A DNA stretch of 39,670 bases from positions 1 to 39,670 of the forward strand of contig CAZEFI010000014.1 of NCBI GenBank assembly GCA_964511425.1. Direction: 5' to 3'. Below the pieces are notes generated by a model, which was not told the DNA's origin, ran no database searches, and saw nothing but the letters and a program-made list of their open reading frames with translations. Source of the DNA: Bin55 sp964511425 (GTDB lineage Bacteria > Pseudomonadota > Gammaproteobacteria > Pseudomonadales > Azotimanducaceae). Made by a program: the position numbers and the translations under genes. This document shows, piece by piece, positions 24,893 to 33,564 of this stretch. Positions within the stretch are counted from its first letter, which is position 1; each line of letters begins with the position of its first letter.

Positions 24893-26251
24893 ATGTTTGC
24901 AAATTTATCTGACAAATTATCGAATGTACTGCAGCCTTTGAGGCATCGAAAGCTTACGGAAAGCAATATTAAAGATGCGATGCGAGAAGTGCGGACGGCA
25001 TTGTTGGACGCTGACGTTGCGTTTAGTGTGGTCTTGGAATTTGTCCAAAGTGTACAGCAACAAGCGATTGGGCAGACTGTAGCGCGTCAAACCCAACCTG
25101 GGGACGCATTCATTAAACTCGTTCACGAATCCTTAGTGGAGGTCATGGGCGGCACGAACGATCGTCTTGATCTTTCTGGCGGTAATCGTCCTAATGTAGT
25201 TTTGTTGGCTGGACTGCAAGGTGTAGGTAAAACCACCACGGCTATCAAGCTCGCAAAACTGTTAAAGGAGCGTGAGGAGAAGCAAGTTGCCGTTGTTTCT
25301 GCGGATGTGTACCGTCCTGCGGCAATGAAACAACTCGAGATTCTAGCACGAGACGCAGGAATCCGATACATACCCTCTAGTGTTGACCATGATCCAGAAA
25401 AAATTGTAACCAGTGCGTTGACCGACTCACGTCAGCGGTTTGACGAAGTGTTAATAGTGGACACCGCAGGTCGCTTGACTGTCGATCAAGAGATGATGGA
25501 AGAAATTACGACGCTTCACAAATTGCTGCAACCAAGAGAGACTCTTTTTGTTGTGGACGCAATGACTGGTCAAGATGCTGCAACGACCGCGAAGGCATTT
25601 CACGATGCATTACCCTTAACCGGGGTGATCCTCGCTAAAGCAGATGCGGATGCGCGAGGTGGTGCTGCACTATCAGTTCGAACGATAACCGGCAAACCAA
25701 TCAAATTTATTGGGACCGGGGAAAGTACGAGCTCTTTGGAACCGTTCCATCCTGATCGGATCGCATCGCGGATTTTGGGTATGGGCGATGTGCTCTCGTA
25801 TCTGGAAGAAGCAGAACGGAAACTCGATCGCGACAAAGCTGAACGACTGGGCAAAAAAATTGCGAGTCGAAGAAAATTCAATCTCGACGATATGCGCGAC
25901 CAGTTGTCGCAATTTGTTGAGATGGGAGGTCGCGAAAGTATGCTCGACATGCTACCAAATCTCGGATCAATGAATGCGAAAGTCAAAGATATTGACGAAG
26001 CTGAAGTAAAGAAACAATGCGTCATTATCGACTCTATGACATTACGAGAAAGGCAGTTTCCAAACCTTGTCAATAACTCTCCTTCGAGAAAACGACGAAT
26101 CGCAGACGGTAGTGGTACTCGAGTCCAAGAGGTAAACCTGACATTACGGAAATTTTTGCAACTCGAAAAACAAATGAAGCGTATGGGACGAAAGAAACAC
26201 CTCTCGAGAGCAATGGCAGCGATGAATCCAGAACAATTGAAGATGAAGTAA
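24893..26251 (+). CDS. ffh: Signal recognition particle GTPase Ffh
   Basis: Ffh binds 4.5S RNA and signal sequences of nascent membrane proteins, and docks with FtsY. The N domain occupies about residues 1-95. The G domain has the P-loop GLQGVGKTTT at 107-116 (Val where Ser or Asn is common), VSADVYRPAA, DTAGRL and ILAKADADARGGAAL. The methionine-containing M domain follows from about residue 325, ending MKRMGRKKHLSRAMAAM. At 452 residues it is normal length. ATG 24893 gives MFANLSDKLS, typical of the family. It starts the conserved block leading to rpsP-rimM-trmD-rplS, but here an outer-membrane barrel gene separates it from rpsP. Confidence 0.97.
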   Translation: MFANLSDKLSNVLQPLRHRKLTESNIKDAMREVRTALLDADVAFSVVLEFVQSVQQQAIGQTVARQTQPGDAFIKLVHESLVEVMGGTNDRLDLSGGNRPNVVLLAGLQGVGKTTTAIKLAKLLKEREEKQVAVVSADVYRPAAMKQLEILARDAGIRYIPSSVDHDPEKIVTSALTDSRQRFDEVLIVDTAGRLTVDQEMMEEITTLHKLLQPRETLFVVDAMTGQDAATTAKAFHDALPLTGVILAKADADARGGAALSVRTITGKPIKFIGTGESTSSLEPFHPDRIASRILGMGDVLSYLEEAERKLDRDKAERLGKKIASRRKFNLDDMRDQLSQFVEMGGRESMLDMLPNLGSMNAKVKDIDEAEVKKQCVIIDSMTLRERQFPNLVNNSPSRKRRIADGSGTRVQEVNLTLRKFLQLEKQMKRMGRKKHLSRAMAAMNPEQLKMK

Positions 26252-26270
26252 CAGCTCAAACTATGAGCTG
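26252..26270 (+). terminator. Hairpin immediately after ffh stop
   Basis: CAGCTCA and TGAGCTG form a perfect seven-base stem with an AACTA loop directly after the ffh stop codon. ATGGAATG follows, with no T tract, so it is not a classical intrinsic terminator; it may protect the 3' end or pause transcription. Confidence 0.4.
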
Positions 26271-26312
26271 ATGGAATGTATGATTAAGGGACGTGCAATT
26301 TAAGGGCAAAGA

Positions 26313-27146
26313 TTGTTTAAGGCTTTGAAACTGTCGGTTGCCGTCGTGCTCTTGACGTCGAGTACCTGCAATTTAGTTACCCAAAGTTCAGATTGGTACC
26401 TTGGTCACACTATCGGTACCGATTGGATGGGTATATTGAAACAAGCTGGGTTTAACGGCGATACCGTCTGCTACCCAACATTCGTGTGTCCTCAAGAACC
26501 GGAGGGCTACAGGTGGTTTTACGACTTAGATGCTCACACTGGTACTGGGTTTGAATTGGCAGTTGGTAGGGTGTTCAGCGAGTATAGATTGGAACTGGCG
26601 GTAGCCCTCGCTAGCAATGACATCAATCAAATTTTTGAGAGTATCGTATTTCTGGATGGGTCTCCGATTTTATTGGACGAAGATTCTGAGTATGGCAGTT
26701 TTGTTGAGTCCAAAGTGGGTAGCATTTCGTTCGGCGGGTTAATGCTAAATACTTTTCGCGATTTTCAAATCTCGGAATCTCTCCCCTTCACCACCTATGT
26801 TGGATTTGGTGTGGGAGTCACTCGAGTTGAGATTGAGGAGCTTGTATTTCGATCAGAGTACAGTTGCATCGGTGTACAGTGTGAGGATCAATTTGTATCG
26901 AAGTACACCGTACTTCAGGATACTGAGCTCGAAGATTGGGTCTGGGCTGTTAACGTCTCGGCCGGTCTGGACTACGAGATTAACCGACGCGTTCTTGTCG
27001 GTCTGAAGATTGCACACCGGGTAACGGATGACCTCGTTCAAAGTGCAGGATATTTGCAACACCCGATTCCGGATTCACGTAACACGACGACGATTAGCGA
27101 ATTACGCAGTTGGTCTCTGAGTTGGAGCTTTAAATACAAGCGATAA
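26313..27146 (+). CDS. Outer-membrane beta-barrel protein
   Basis: A 277-residue precursor starting with TTG at 26313, supported by AAGGG about eight bases before it. A signal peptide (MFKALKLSVAVVLLTSS) is followed by alternating beta strands such as TGFELAVGRVFSEYRLELAVA, TTYVGFGVGVTRVEIEEL and VNVSAGLDYEINRRVLVGLK, typical of eight-stranded OmpA/OprF-type barrels. Pairs of Cys (CYPTFVC, CIGVQC) suggest loop disulphides. No periplasmic peptidoglycan-binding domain is present. The last strand ends WSLSWSFKYKR, so the terminal Phe is not the very last residue. It occupies the spot between ffh and rpsP, which are adjacent in E. coli. Function unknown. Confidence 0.8.
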   Translation: MFKALKLSVAVVLLTSSTCNLVTQSSDWYLGHTIGTDWMGILKQAGFNGDTVCYPTFVCPQEPEGYRWFYDLDAHTGTGFELAVGRVFSEYRLELAVALASNDINQIFESIVFLDGSPILLDEDSEYGSFVESKVGSISFGGLMLNTFRDFQISESLPFTTYVGFGVGVTRVEIEELVFRSEYSCIGVQCEDQFVSKYTVLQDTELEDWVWAVNVSAGLDYEINRRVLVGLKIAHRVTDDLVQSAGYLQHPIPDSRNTTTISELRSWSLSWSFKYKR

Positions 27147-27412
27147 AACTTTATTGGTATTCGGTCGTTCTTTTTACTGCTGACGAGTGTTTATACCTGT
27201 GTATCACTGTCGCGGCACTATAAATCGACTAGAACAACACCTGGTGATGATGTCGTAAACGTCGAGATTGAGTCTTGACTCAAAACCCCAGTCTCGTCCC
27301 TTTTCATGGTTAATCCGTGCACACCATCAATGTTGAAACTCCAGCTACTTCCAATTCGGTACAATTCTTGTAAAATTCCACGCTTTGATTCAGCTATGGT
27401 TTTAAACTCAAC

Positions 27413-28210
27413 ATGGTAGTAATTCGCTTGTCTCGCGCAGGCACAAAGAAAAAACCGTTTTACCATCTGGCGGTGGCGGATAAGCGAAGTCCACGCGACG
27501 GCAGATTCATAGAACGTGTAGGTTTCTACAATCCGATTGCACGTGGCAAATCTGAACCATTGCGAGTTGATCTAGCTCGAATTGACTACTGGTTGAGTGT
27601 CGGAGCTCAGTTGTCGCCGAAGGTCAGAAGTATCGTGGCGAGAGCACGAATTCTGGATGCGTTACCGCCAGAGCCGGCGTCGACCGATTCCACCGATAGT
27701 TCTGATATCGAAGAAAAGGAAGAAGCAGTTTTTGAGCGGGAAGCAGTCGTTGCAAACGCCGCGGTGGAGACCACAGACATGGACGCTCCCACCGTAGATA
27801 CTGAGTCTCAAGGAGCTGTAGCAAGTCAGGAAGCAGCAGTTGAAGCAAACGAAGTTGAAGCTGTCGAAGAAACTGTAGCAGGAGCGACCGACGAATCTGA
27901 TATGGTTGATCAAGAAGAGTCAACAGTTGAATCAACTCAAGAAGAAGAGGAAACTGTGGTGGATGCAGCGGACGAAACCGACACGGAAAATACAACTGGG
28001 GAAGAAGCATCCTCGGAGGATTCAACCGAGTTGAATGCTGATACTAGTGAAGATTCCGTAGATCAAGAAGTTGCAGATACCGAAACCGATGCTGCATCAG
28101 TCGAAGGTGACTCCATAGCAGACAATCCAGCAGAGGCGACTGATGAATCAGATTCTAGAGCTCCATCTGCGGCCGAAGACGCGACTGAAGATCCAGACAA
28201 GTCGACATAA
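27413..28210 (+). CDS. rpsP: 30S ribosomal protein S16 with long acidic C-terminal extension
   Basis: Residues 1-82 are a complete S16: MVVIRLSRAGTKKKPFYHL, RSPRDGRFIERVGFYNP and VDLARIDYWLSVGAQLSPKV. S16 stabilises assembly of the 30S body. Canonical S16 ends here in E. coli (82 residues), but this frame continues for another 183 residues of low-complexity sequence made mainly of Glu, Asp, Ala, Thr, Ser and Val. By my count about 62 are acidic and 4 basic. No stop or frameshift separates the parts, and rimM follows after 37 bases, so the extension is part of the natural operon. It is expected to be disordered and solvent-exposed. A weak promoter candidate is TTCCAA (27349) with TAAAAT (27371). 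Confidence 0.95.
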   Translation: MVVIRLSRAGTKKKPFYHLAVADKRSPRDGRFIERVGFYNPIARGKSEPLRVDLARIDYWLSVGAQLSPKVRSIVARARILDALPPEPASTDSTDSSDIEEKEEAVFEREAVVANAAVETTDMDAPTVDTESQGAVASQEAAVEANEVEAVEETVAGATDESDMVDQEESTVESTQEEEETVVDAADETDTENTTGEEASSEDSTELNADTSEDSVDQEVADTETDAASVEGDSIADNPAEATDESDSRAPSAAEDATEDPDKST

Positions 28211-28247
28211 GTTGATACTGTAACAATCGTAACTGTGACAAATTGGC

Positions 28248-28778
28248 ATGCAATCAACACTCACACAATCATACGTGGTCGTTGGGCGCGTGTCTCGACC
28301 GTTTGGTGTAAAGGGGTGGAACCACCTCACTAGTTTCACAGACCCACCTTATAACTTAGTTCAATATCGGCCGTGGGCACTACGAAGCAAGAGTAGTGAT
28401 GCCGCAGACTGGTGTGTGGTTGAAGACTTCGACATCCAACTTCAAGGAGATGGAATGTTGGTATGTTTTGATAAGTCTCATTCTCGTGACGACGCAAACA
28501 AATATGTCAACAAACTAATCGGTGTGCCACGAGAAGTGTTACCCACGCCCGATGACGATGAACATTATTGGGTCGATCTATTAGGCGTCGAAGTGGTTAA
28601 TATGGACTCGGAGCAATTGGGCGTGGTCCATGATGTCACGTGGAATGGAGCCCATCCAATATTGATGGTCCGTAGTGAGTCGGAACCTGATTTATTGATT
28701 CCGTTGGTATCAGAATTCGTGCACAGAATAGACACAGGATCCAGAGTTCATGTAAATTGGGTTCGTGATTGGTCATGA
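28248..28778 (+). CDS. rimM: Ribosome maturation factor RimM
   Basis: RimM helps mature the 3' domain of 16S rRNA around S19. The 176-residue protein has the N-terminal RimM barrel (VVVGRVSRPFGVKGW, residues 10-24) and the C-terminal PRC barrel (HYWVDLLGVEVVN and ILMVRSESEPDLLIPLVSEF). Length and order are typical. It lies between rpsP and trmD as in most proteobacteria. Its stop overlaps the trmD start (ATGA), implying coupled translation. The start has no strong Shine-Dalgarno, but ATG 28248 gives the usual spacing to the first beta strand. Confidence 0.95.
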   Translation: MQSTLTQSYVVVGRVSRPFGVKGWNHLTSFTDPPYNLVQYRPWALRSKSSDAADWCVVEDFDIQLQGDGMLVCFDKSHSRDDANKYVNKLIGVPREVLPTPDDDEHYWVDLLGVEVVNMDSEQLGVVHDVTWNGAHPILMVRSESEPDLLIPLVSEFVHRIDTGSRVHVNWVRDWS

Positions 28779-29581
28779 CAGATAAGAAAATGTGGTTGGG
28801 TATTGCGACGATATTTCCCGAATTAGTACAAGCTTCACTGAAAGAGGGAGTGGTTGGGCGCGCTATTGAGCGCGAAGACATAACGTTGGAAATTATTAAT
28901 CCTCGGGATTATGCTCTAAACTCCTATGGTAGTGTAGACGATAGACCGTTTGGAGGTGGCCCTGGTATGGTTATGGCTGCAGAACCTTTGGCTGCTTGTG
29001 TACGATTTGCACGCGACAGAGTTAGTCCCAAAACACTTACCACAGCGTTGCTGTCGCCTCAAGGAACTCGTTTTGAACAATCACATGCACAAGAACTTTT
29101 GAAACTTGAGGCTGTATTGTTGGTCGCAGGCCGGTACGAGGGAGTTGATGAAAGGTTCGTTGAGAAGTATGTAGACATGGAAATCTCCATCGGAGATTAC
29201 GTCCTCAGTGGCGGCGAATTAGCCGCCTTAGTTGTAATTGATGTAGTCGGTCGCTTTATGGACGGTACTGTTGGAAATCCAGAGTCCATAGAGTATGAAT
29301 CGTTTCATGATGGCTTGTTGGACTGCCCACAATATACTCGCCCGCGAGAATTTGAGGGACTCGGTGTTCCGCAAGAGTTGCTCTCGGGTGATCATCAAGC
29401 CGTCGAACATTGGCGAAAACACAAACGTATTGACAAAACATGGAAGCAGAGGCCAGATCTGTTGATAAAACGAGACTGGAACACAGCAGAATCTGCTATG
29501 TTGCGCGAAAGTGCTTCACATGCTCAACCAGCAACCTTGGAAACTGTAGAGGAGAAATCTCTGTGCGAAACAACAAAATAA
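28775..29581 (+). CDS. trmD: tRNA (guanine-N1)-methyltransferase TrmD
   Basis: TrmD methylates G37 of tRNAs reading CNN and similar codons, protecting the reading frame, using S-adenosylmethionine. The SPOUT-knot signatures are RPFGGGPGMVMAAEPL, RYEGVDERF and IGDYVLSGGELAA. ATG 28775 is chosen (M-T-D-K-K) because it overlaps the rimM stop as ATGA; GTG 28769 is the alternative. The 268-residue protein has an ordinary core plus a C-terminal tail of about 25 polar residues. The last 19 bases overlap the rplS coding region in a different frame. Confidence 0.97.
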   Translation: MTDKKMWLGIATIFPELVQASLKEGVVGRAIEREDITLEIINPRDYALNSYGSVDDRPFGGGPGMVMAAEPLAACVRFARDRVSPKTLTTALLSPQGTRFEQSHAQELLKLEAVLLVAGRYEGVDERFVEKYVDMEISIGDYVLSGGELAALVVIDVVGRFMDGTVGNPESIEYESFHDGLLDCPQYTRPREFEGLGVPQELLSGDHQAVEHWRKHKRIDKTWKQRPDLLIKRDWNTAESAMLRESASHAQPATLETVEEKSLCETTK

Positions 29582-29913
29582 TTGAACAGATTGAAAACGA
29601 ACAAATGAAATCTTCCGTACCAGAGTTCCGGGCTGGGGACACAGTCTCCGTACGAGTGATAGTACGGGAAGGATCTCGTGACCGGCTACAAGCATTTGAA
29701 GGTGCTGTGATCGCGAAACAAAACCGGGGGTTGAATTCCGCGTTCACGGTCCGCAAGATTTCTCACGGTGTAGGAGTGGAACGGACGTTTCAGACACACA
29801 GTCCATCCATTGATTCAATCAAAGTAGTCCGCAAAGGTGACGTGCGGAAGGCAAAACTGTATTATTTACGGGAACGATCTGGACGGTCCGCGAGGATCAA
29901 AGAAAAAGTTTAA
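29563..29913 (+). CDS. rplS: 50S ribosomal protein L19
   Basis: L19 lies at the 30S-50S interface. The sequence matches L19 along its length: EQMKSSVPEFRAGDTVSVRV, RLQAFEGAVIAKQNRGLNSA, VRKISHGVGVERTFQTHSP and AKLYYLRERSGRSARIKEK. I place the start at GTG 29563 (VRNNKIIEQIE), with GGAG eight bases upstream; the longer upstream frame has no homology to L19. This start lies inside the trmD coding sequence. The 116-residue length is typical. It is the last gene of the block and is followed by a hairpin. Confidence 0.96.
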   Translation: MRNNKIIEQIENEQMKSSVPEFRAGDTVSVRVIVREGSRDRLQAFEGAVIAKQNRGLNSAFTVRKISHGVGVERTFQTHSPSIDSIKVVRKGDVRKAKLYYLRERSGRSARIKEKV

Positions 29914-29924
29914 CTTCGTAGCGA

Positions 29925-29955
29925 GGGTCGGGGACGAACGCCCGATCCAATAATT
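29925..29955 (+). terminator. Probable intrinsic terminator after rplS
   Basis: GGGTCGGG (29925-29932) pairs with CCCGATCC (29941-29948) over eight positions with one G-U pair and a GACGAACG loop, 11 bases after the rplS stop. AATAATTT follows, a poor T tract, so termination may be partial. It fits the end of the rpsP-rimM-trmD-rplS transcript before xerD. Confidence 0.6.
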
Positions 29956-29963
29956 TGACAAGG

Positions 29964-30875
29964 ATGTCAACACCGGTGAAAGAATCTAGTGTGGATTTAC
30001 CGTTGGAAATTCGGCGGTACATACAGCACATTTGGCTGGAAAAAGGATTGTCAGCAGCTACCTGCGAAGCCTATCAACGGGACTTGTTGCAACTTTTTGG
30101 GTGGGTGCACTGTTCGTTGCTCAACTGCGATGAAGCAACGATTTTGAAATATCTCGCCGATCGGCAACGAGTAGGGGTGTCTTCAAGATCCTCTGCGCGA
30201 ACACTATCAACATTACGTGGTTTTTATGCGTATGCGATTGAATGTGGACTCATCAGTTACAATCCCTGCGCTCATATTCAACTCCCTAAGCTGGGTCGAG
30301 CACTCGCGAACGTACTCACTGAACAGGACGTAGATGATTTGCTCAACGCGCCACGTGTGCACGAACATGTTTGGGAATTTCGAGACCGAGTTATGCTCGA
30401 GTTGATATACGCAACGGGTTTACGAGTGAGTGAAATCGTAAATTTACCGGTCAACTCCGTCAACGTTCGACAAGGTGTCGTTCGCGTGATGGGTAAAGGA
30501 TCAAAAGAACGTATCGTCCCACTAGGTGAAGATGCTCAAGACTGGATTCAACGATTTTTGCACAATATTCGTTCAGAACTATTGAAAGGGAGTGCGTGTA
30601 ATGAACTTTTTCCGAGCATACGAGCTCAAAAGATGTGCAGACAGACTTTTTGGCATGCGATTAAGCGGTACGCGCAACGCGCGGGCGTTGAGAAACCGAT
30701 TTCGCCACATTCGTTACGACATGCATTTGCTACTCACCTCCTTAATCACGGAGCGGATCTACGGTCGGTGCAGTTGATGCTGGGGCACGAATCCCTGTCC
30801 ACAACTCAAATATATACGCACGTAGCTACACAACGATTGAAAAATCTACATGCACAACATCATCCCCGAGGATAA
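29964..30875 (+). CDS. xerD: Site-specific tyrosine recombinase XerD
   Basis: XerD with XerC resolves chromosome dimers at dif under FtsK control. The N-terminal SAM-like DNA-binding domain has YIQHIWLEKGLSAATCEAY and SARTLSTLRGFYAYAI. The catalytic residues are all present: Arg in ATGLRVSEI (about residue 154), Lys in KGSKERIVPLG, HSLRHAFATH, and LGHESLSTTQIYTHV with the nucleophile Tyr. ATG 29964 (MSTPVKESS) is preferred to TTG 29955. The identification as XerD rather than XerC rests on the dsbC-recJ-prfB-lysS neighbours, which match E. coli order. dsbC follows after nine bases. Confidence 0.95.
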   Translation: MSTPVKESSVDLPLEIRRYIQHIWLEKGLSAATCEAYQRDLLQLFGWVHCSLLNCDEATILKYLADRQRVGVSSRSSARTLSTLRGFYAYAIECGLISYNPCAHIQLPKLGRALANVLTEQDVDDLLNAPRVHEHVWEFRDRVMLELIYATGLRVSEIVNLPVNSVNVRQGVVRVMGKGSKERIVPLGEDAQDWIQRFLHNIRSELLKGSACNELFPSIRAQKMCRQTFWHAIKRYAQRAGVEKPISPHSLRHAFATHLLNHGADLRSVQLMLGHESLSTTQIYTHVATQRLKNLHAQHHPRG

Positions 30876-30884
30876 GGATCAAAT

Positions 30885-31691
30885 ATGAAAATTAAACAAC
30901 AAGCTGATGTACTAGCGATACTCATATCGATTGTTATGATGTTTTTCAGTGTTAAAGGCAGTACACAAGAGGTCGTGGAATCAAGTGATTCAGAAGCAGA
31001 TTTGAAGCAACAAGAACTTGCTGTATCCGAAACCATTCGTCTACTAGGAGGCAAAGTGCAATCCATTGAAAAGACACCAGTGGACAATCTCTTCCTAGTC
31101 GAGACACTCGCTAGCCAACTCATTTACGTTACTGGGTCAGGTAAACATCTGTTTTTTGGAACGCTATTGGAGTTGCGTGACGACGCTGAAGTGCCATTTG
31201 ATTTGACACGAGCAGCGAGAGAAAAATCTCGTTGGAAACTCTTACAAGGATTAGACGAAAGTGATTCTATTAACTTTGCTCCTGCTGACGAAGATGTCCC
31301 AGAGAATGCAGTAGTGTATGTGTTTACCGATGTTACCTGTGGGTATTGTCGCGTTTTGCATCGTAGCATAAAGGAATACAACGACGAGGGTATTGAGATT
31401 CGATATCTCGCTTTTCCTCGTGGAGGAGTAGATTCTCCAGGGTATGATTATCTAGTATCAGCATGGTGTGCAGACGACCCTCACGCTGCTATGACGTTAC
31501 TCAAGAACAACAAAAAAATTGAACCGAAAGTTTGTGAAAATCCAGTAGCCGATCAACATAAATTGGGATTGAAGATGCAAGTTCAAGGAACCCCTGCGTT
31601 AATTCTTGCTAATGGTAGTCTAGTATCGGGTTTTCGACAGCCGGCAGAGTTGGTACGAATTTTGGAGCAACTTGATAATTCGGACTCTTAA
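30885..31691 (+). CDS. dsbC: Thiol:disulphide interchange protein DsbC
   Basis: A periplasmic disulphide isomerase. A signal peptide (about residues 1-26, basic KIKQQ then a hydrophobic core) is followed by an acidic linker and the dimerisation domain. The thioredoxin-fold active site TCGYCR has Cys 152 and Cys 155, and the cis-proline loop is GTPAL. Length (268) is slightly above the E. coli enzyme because of the linker (SSDSEADLKQQ). AAGGATC precedes the ATG by six bases. It sits between xerD and recJ as in E. coli. It works with DsbD to correct wrong disulphides in secreted proteins. Confidence 0.95.
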   Translation: MKIKQQADVLAILISIVMMFFSVKGSTQEVVESSDSEADLKQQELAVSETIRLLGGKVQSIEKTPVDNLFLVETLASQLIYVTGSGKHLFFGTLLELRDDAEVPFDLTRAAREKSRWKLLQGLDESDSINFAPADEDVPENAVVYVFTDVTCGYCRVLHRSIKEYNDEGIEIRYLAFPRGGVDSPGYDYLVSAWCADDPHAAMTLLKNNKKIEPKVCENPVADQHKLGLKMQVQGTPALILANGSLVSGFRQPAELVRILEQLDNSDS

Positions 31692-31776
31692 ATCAGACAC
31701 GATTTTGAGTTGAAAACAGATGGCGTCGACATGTTCGAGTTGAGTTCGGAGTTGCAAGCGATTGACTACGGTCGAA

Positions 31777-33534
31777 ATGGATCTTCGTACCGGTGCAGCA
31801 TTTGACCGAATGACCGTTTCCACAATTCGGGAACGTCCAGTATCAGATCACTGGAAACAACTGGGGAAAGAACTCAATCTTGACCCTGTACTCGCGCGCG
31901 TTCTGGCTGCTCGAGGAGTTAAGAACGGATCTGATCTTGATCACGGTTTTCATCACCTAATTCCGGTAGAAAGAATGGCAGGGGTCAAAGATGCGGCGGA
32001 TCGAATCGTCCTCGCAATCGAGCGAGACGAGCGAATCGTAATCGCCGGAGACTTTGATGCAGACGGGGCAACAGCCAGTGTATTGTGCGTGTCTGCGCTC
32101 CGAGCGTTTGGAGCTAAGAATGTAGATTTTGCTGTTCCCGATAGGTTTGAACTGGGATATGGTTTGACTAAAGAGTTTGTTCAGACACTATTGCGATTGG
32201 AACCTGATTTGATTATTACGGTGGATAACGGCATCAGTTCCTTAGACGGAGTTGCCTTTGCGCAAGAAAACGATATCGATGTGATCATTACCGACCACCA
32301 TTTACCACCAGAGAAATTACCCCCCGCTGTTGCGATTGTAAATCCACAACTACAAGACGGCGAATTCGGTAGTCAACCTGCGGGAGTCGGGGTTGCGTTT
32401 TATTTGATCTTACAGGTGAGAAGAACTCTCAACCAAACAGGCTACTTTGATAAAAAAGGTATAACCGTTCCCAATGTAGCATCGTATTTAGATCTTGTAG
32501 CACTCGGAACCGTCGTGGATTTAGTACCATTAGATCGTAACAATCGACTTCTCGTGTCCCAGGGTTTAAAACGCATGCAAAACGGGAAGACTAGGCCAGG
32601 CATTAAGACATTGTGTACATTGAGTGGAGTTGATATCGAGCAAATTAACGAAGAGAAACTTGGGTTTCAACTTGGTCCCAGATTGAACGCCGCCGGGCGA
32701 CTCGAGGATATGAGAGTAGGTATTCACGCGTTACTAGCGGAGGATAACGAAACTGCCATGCACTACGGTACTGAGTTGCAGAAAATCAATCAAGAACGGC
32801 GGAAATTACAAGACGAGATGACCGAAAACGCATTTGATGTAATTGTTGAACATATCGATTCTAAACGCTGCGGAATATGTATATTTGGTAAAGATTATCA
32901 TGAAGGGGTTGTCGGTCTTGTTGCGAGCAAGCTAGCTCAAACCATTCACAGACCCACGATTGTTTTTGCAACGGGGAAGGGTGCCAAATCCGTGCTTCTC
33001 AAAGGCTCGGCTCGGAGCATCGCAGGGATTCACGTTCGCGATGTATTAGCTGACATCGCCAGTACCTACCCTCGATTGATTCATGCCTTCGGTGGTCATG
33101 CGATGGCTGCTGGGCTAACTATTCATCGTGATAGTTTTGAGCGCTTCTCAAATATCTTTGATTCGTTCGTTATGCAACGTGCCCCCGAGAACGCCTTTGA
33201 TGGTTTAGTGTACACCGACGGAGCGTTGGAAGATCACCATTTTTCCCTAGACTTTGTGCACCAGATTGACTCATTCGGACCGTGGGGACAATCTTTTCCT
33301 AAACCATTATTTCACGGAACCTTTCAAGTGTTGTTCCAGCAACTCACATCGGACGGTAAACATTTAAAGTTAGAGCTAGTGCGCGAACGGAGATTGTTCA
33401 ATGCGATTGCGTTTCGCCGAAACGAGCGTGTTCCCGAAAGAGTAAAAATTGCCTATCGTCCCGCGATAAATGATTACCGCGCACAACAAACTTTGCAGCT
33501 CATCGTTGAACACATTGAACCAAGTACCGAATAG
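31777..33534 (+). CDS. recJ: Single-stranded-DNA-specific exonuclease RecJ
   Basis: RecJ degrades single-stranded DNA 5' to 3' in recombination and mismatch repair. The DHH metal motifs are VIAGDFDADGATAS, TVDNGISS and ITDHHLPPE, followed by PAGVGVAFYL and the conserved GFQLGPRLNAAGRL. The DHHA1 part has KGSARSIAGIHVRD and HAFGGHAMAAGLT. The 585-residue length from ATG 31777 is usual. A later ATG at 31810 (MTVSTIRERP) aligns as well with E. coli RecJ; neither has a clear Shine-Dalgarno, so the start is uncertain by 11 residues. prfB begins 30 bases after its stop. Confidence 0.95.
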   Translation: MDLRTGAAFDRMTVSTIRERPVSDHWKQLGKELNLDPVLARVLAARGVKNGSDLDHGFHHLIPVERMAGVKDAADRIVLAIERDERIVIAGDFDADGATASVLCVSALRAFGAKNVDFAVPDRFELGYGLTKEFVQTLLRLEPDLIITVDNGISSLDGVAFAQENDIDVIITDHHLPPEKLPPAVAIVNPQLQDGEFGSQPAGVGVAFYLILQVRRTLNQTGYFDKKGITVPNVASYLDLVALGTVVDLVPLDRNNRLLVSQGLKRMQNGKTRPGIKTLCTLSGVDIEQINEEKLGFQLGPRLNAAGRLEDMRVGIHALLAEDNETAMHYGTELQKINQERRKLQDEMTENAFDVIVEHIDSKRCGICIFGKDYHEGVVGLVASKLAQTIHRPTIVFATGKGAKSVLLKGSARSIAGIHVRDVLADIASTYPRLIHAFGGHAMAAGLTIHRDSFERFSNIFDSFVMQRAPENAFDGLVYTDGALEDHHFSLDFVHQIDSFGPWGQSFPKPLFHGTFQVLFQQLTSDGKHLKLELVRERRLFNAIAFRRNERVPERVKIAYRPAINDYRAQQTLQLIVEHIEPSTE

Positions 33535-33564
33535 GTATTCAAACGCATTTATTGGAGATTTTTT

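Noticed and set aside
27624..28025. Leu/Gln-rich minus-strand frame opposite the rpsP tail
   Set aside because: It is the complement of GAA/GCA-rich codons of the acidic tail and has no start signal or neighbour.
33470..33564. Upstream extension of the prfB reading frame into recJ
   Set aside because: It reads in the post-shift frame and has no similarity to RF2; the true start is ATG 33565 with GGAG, followed by the CTT TGA frameshift.
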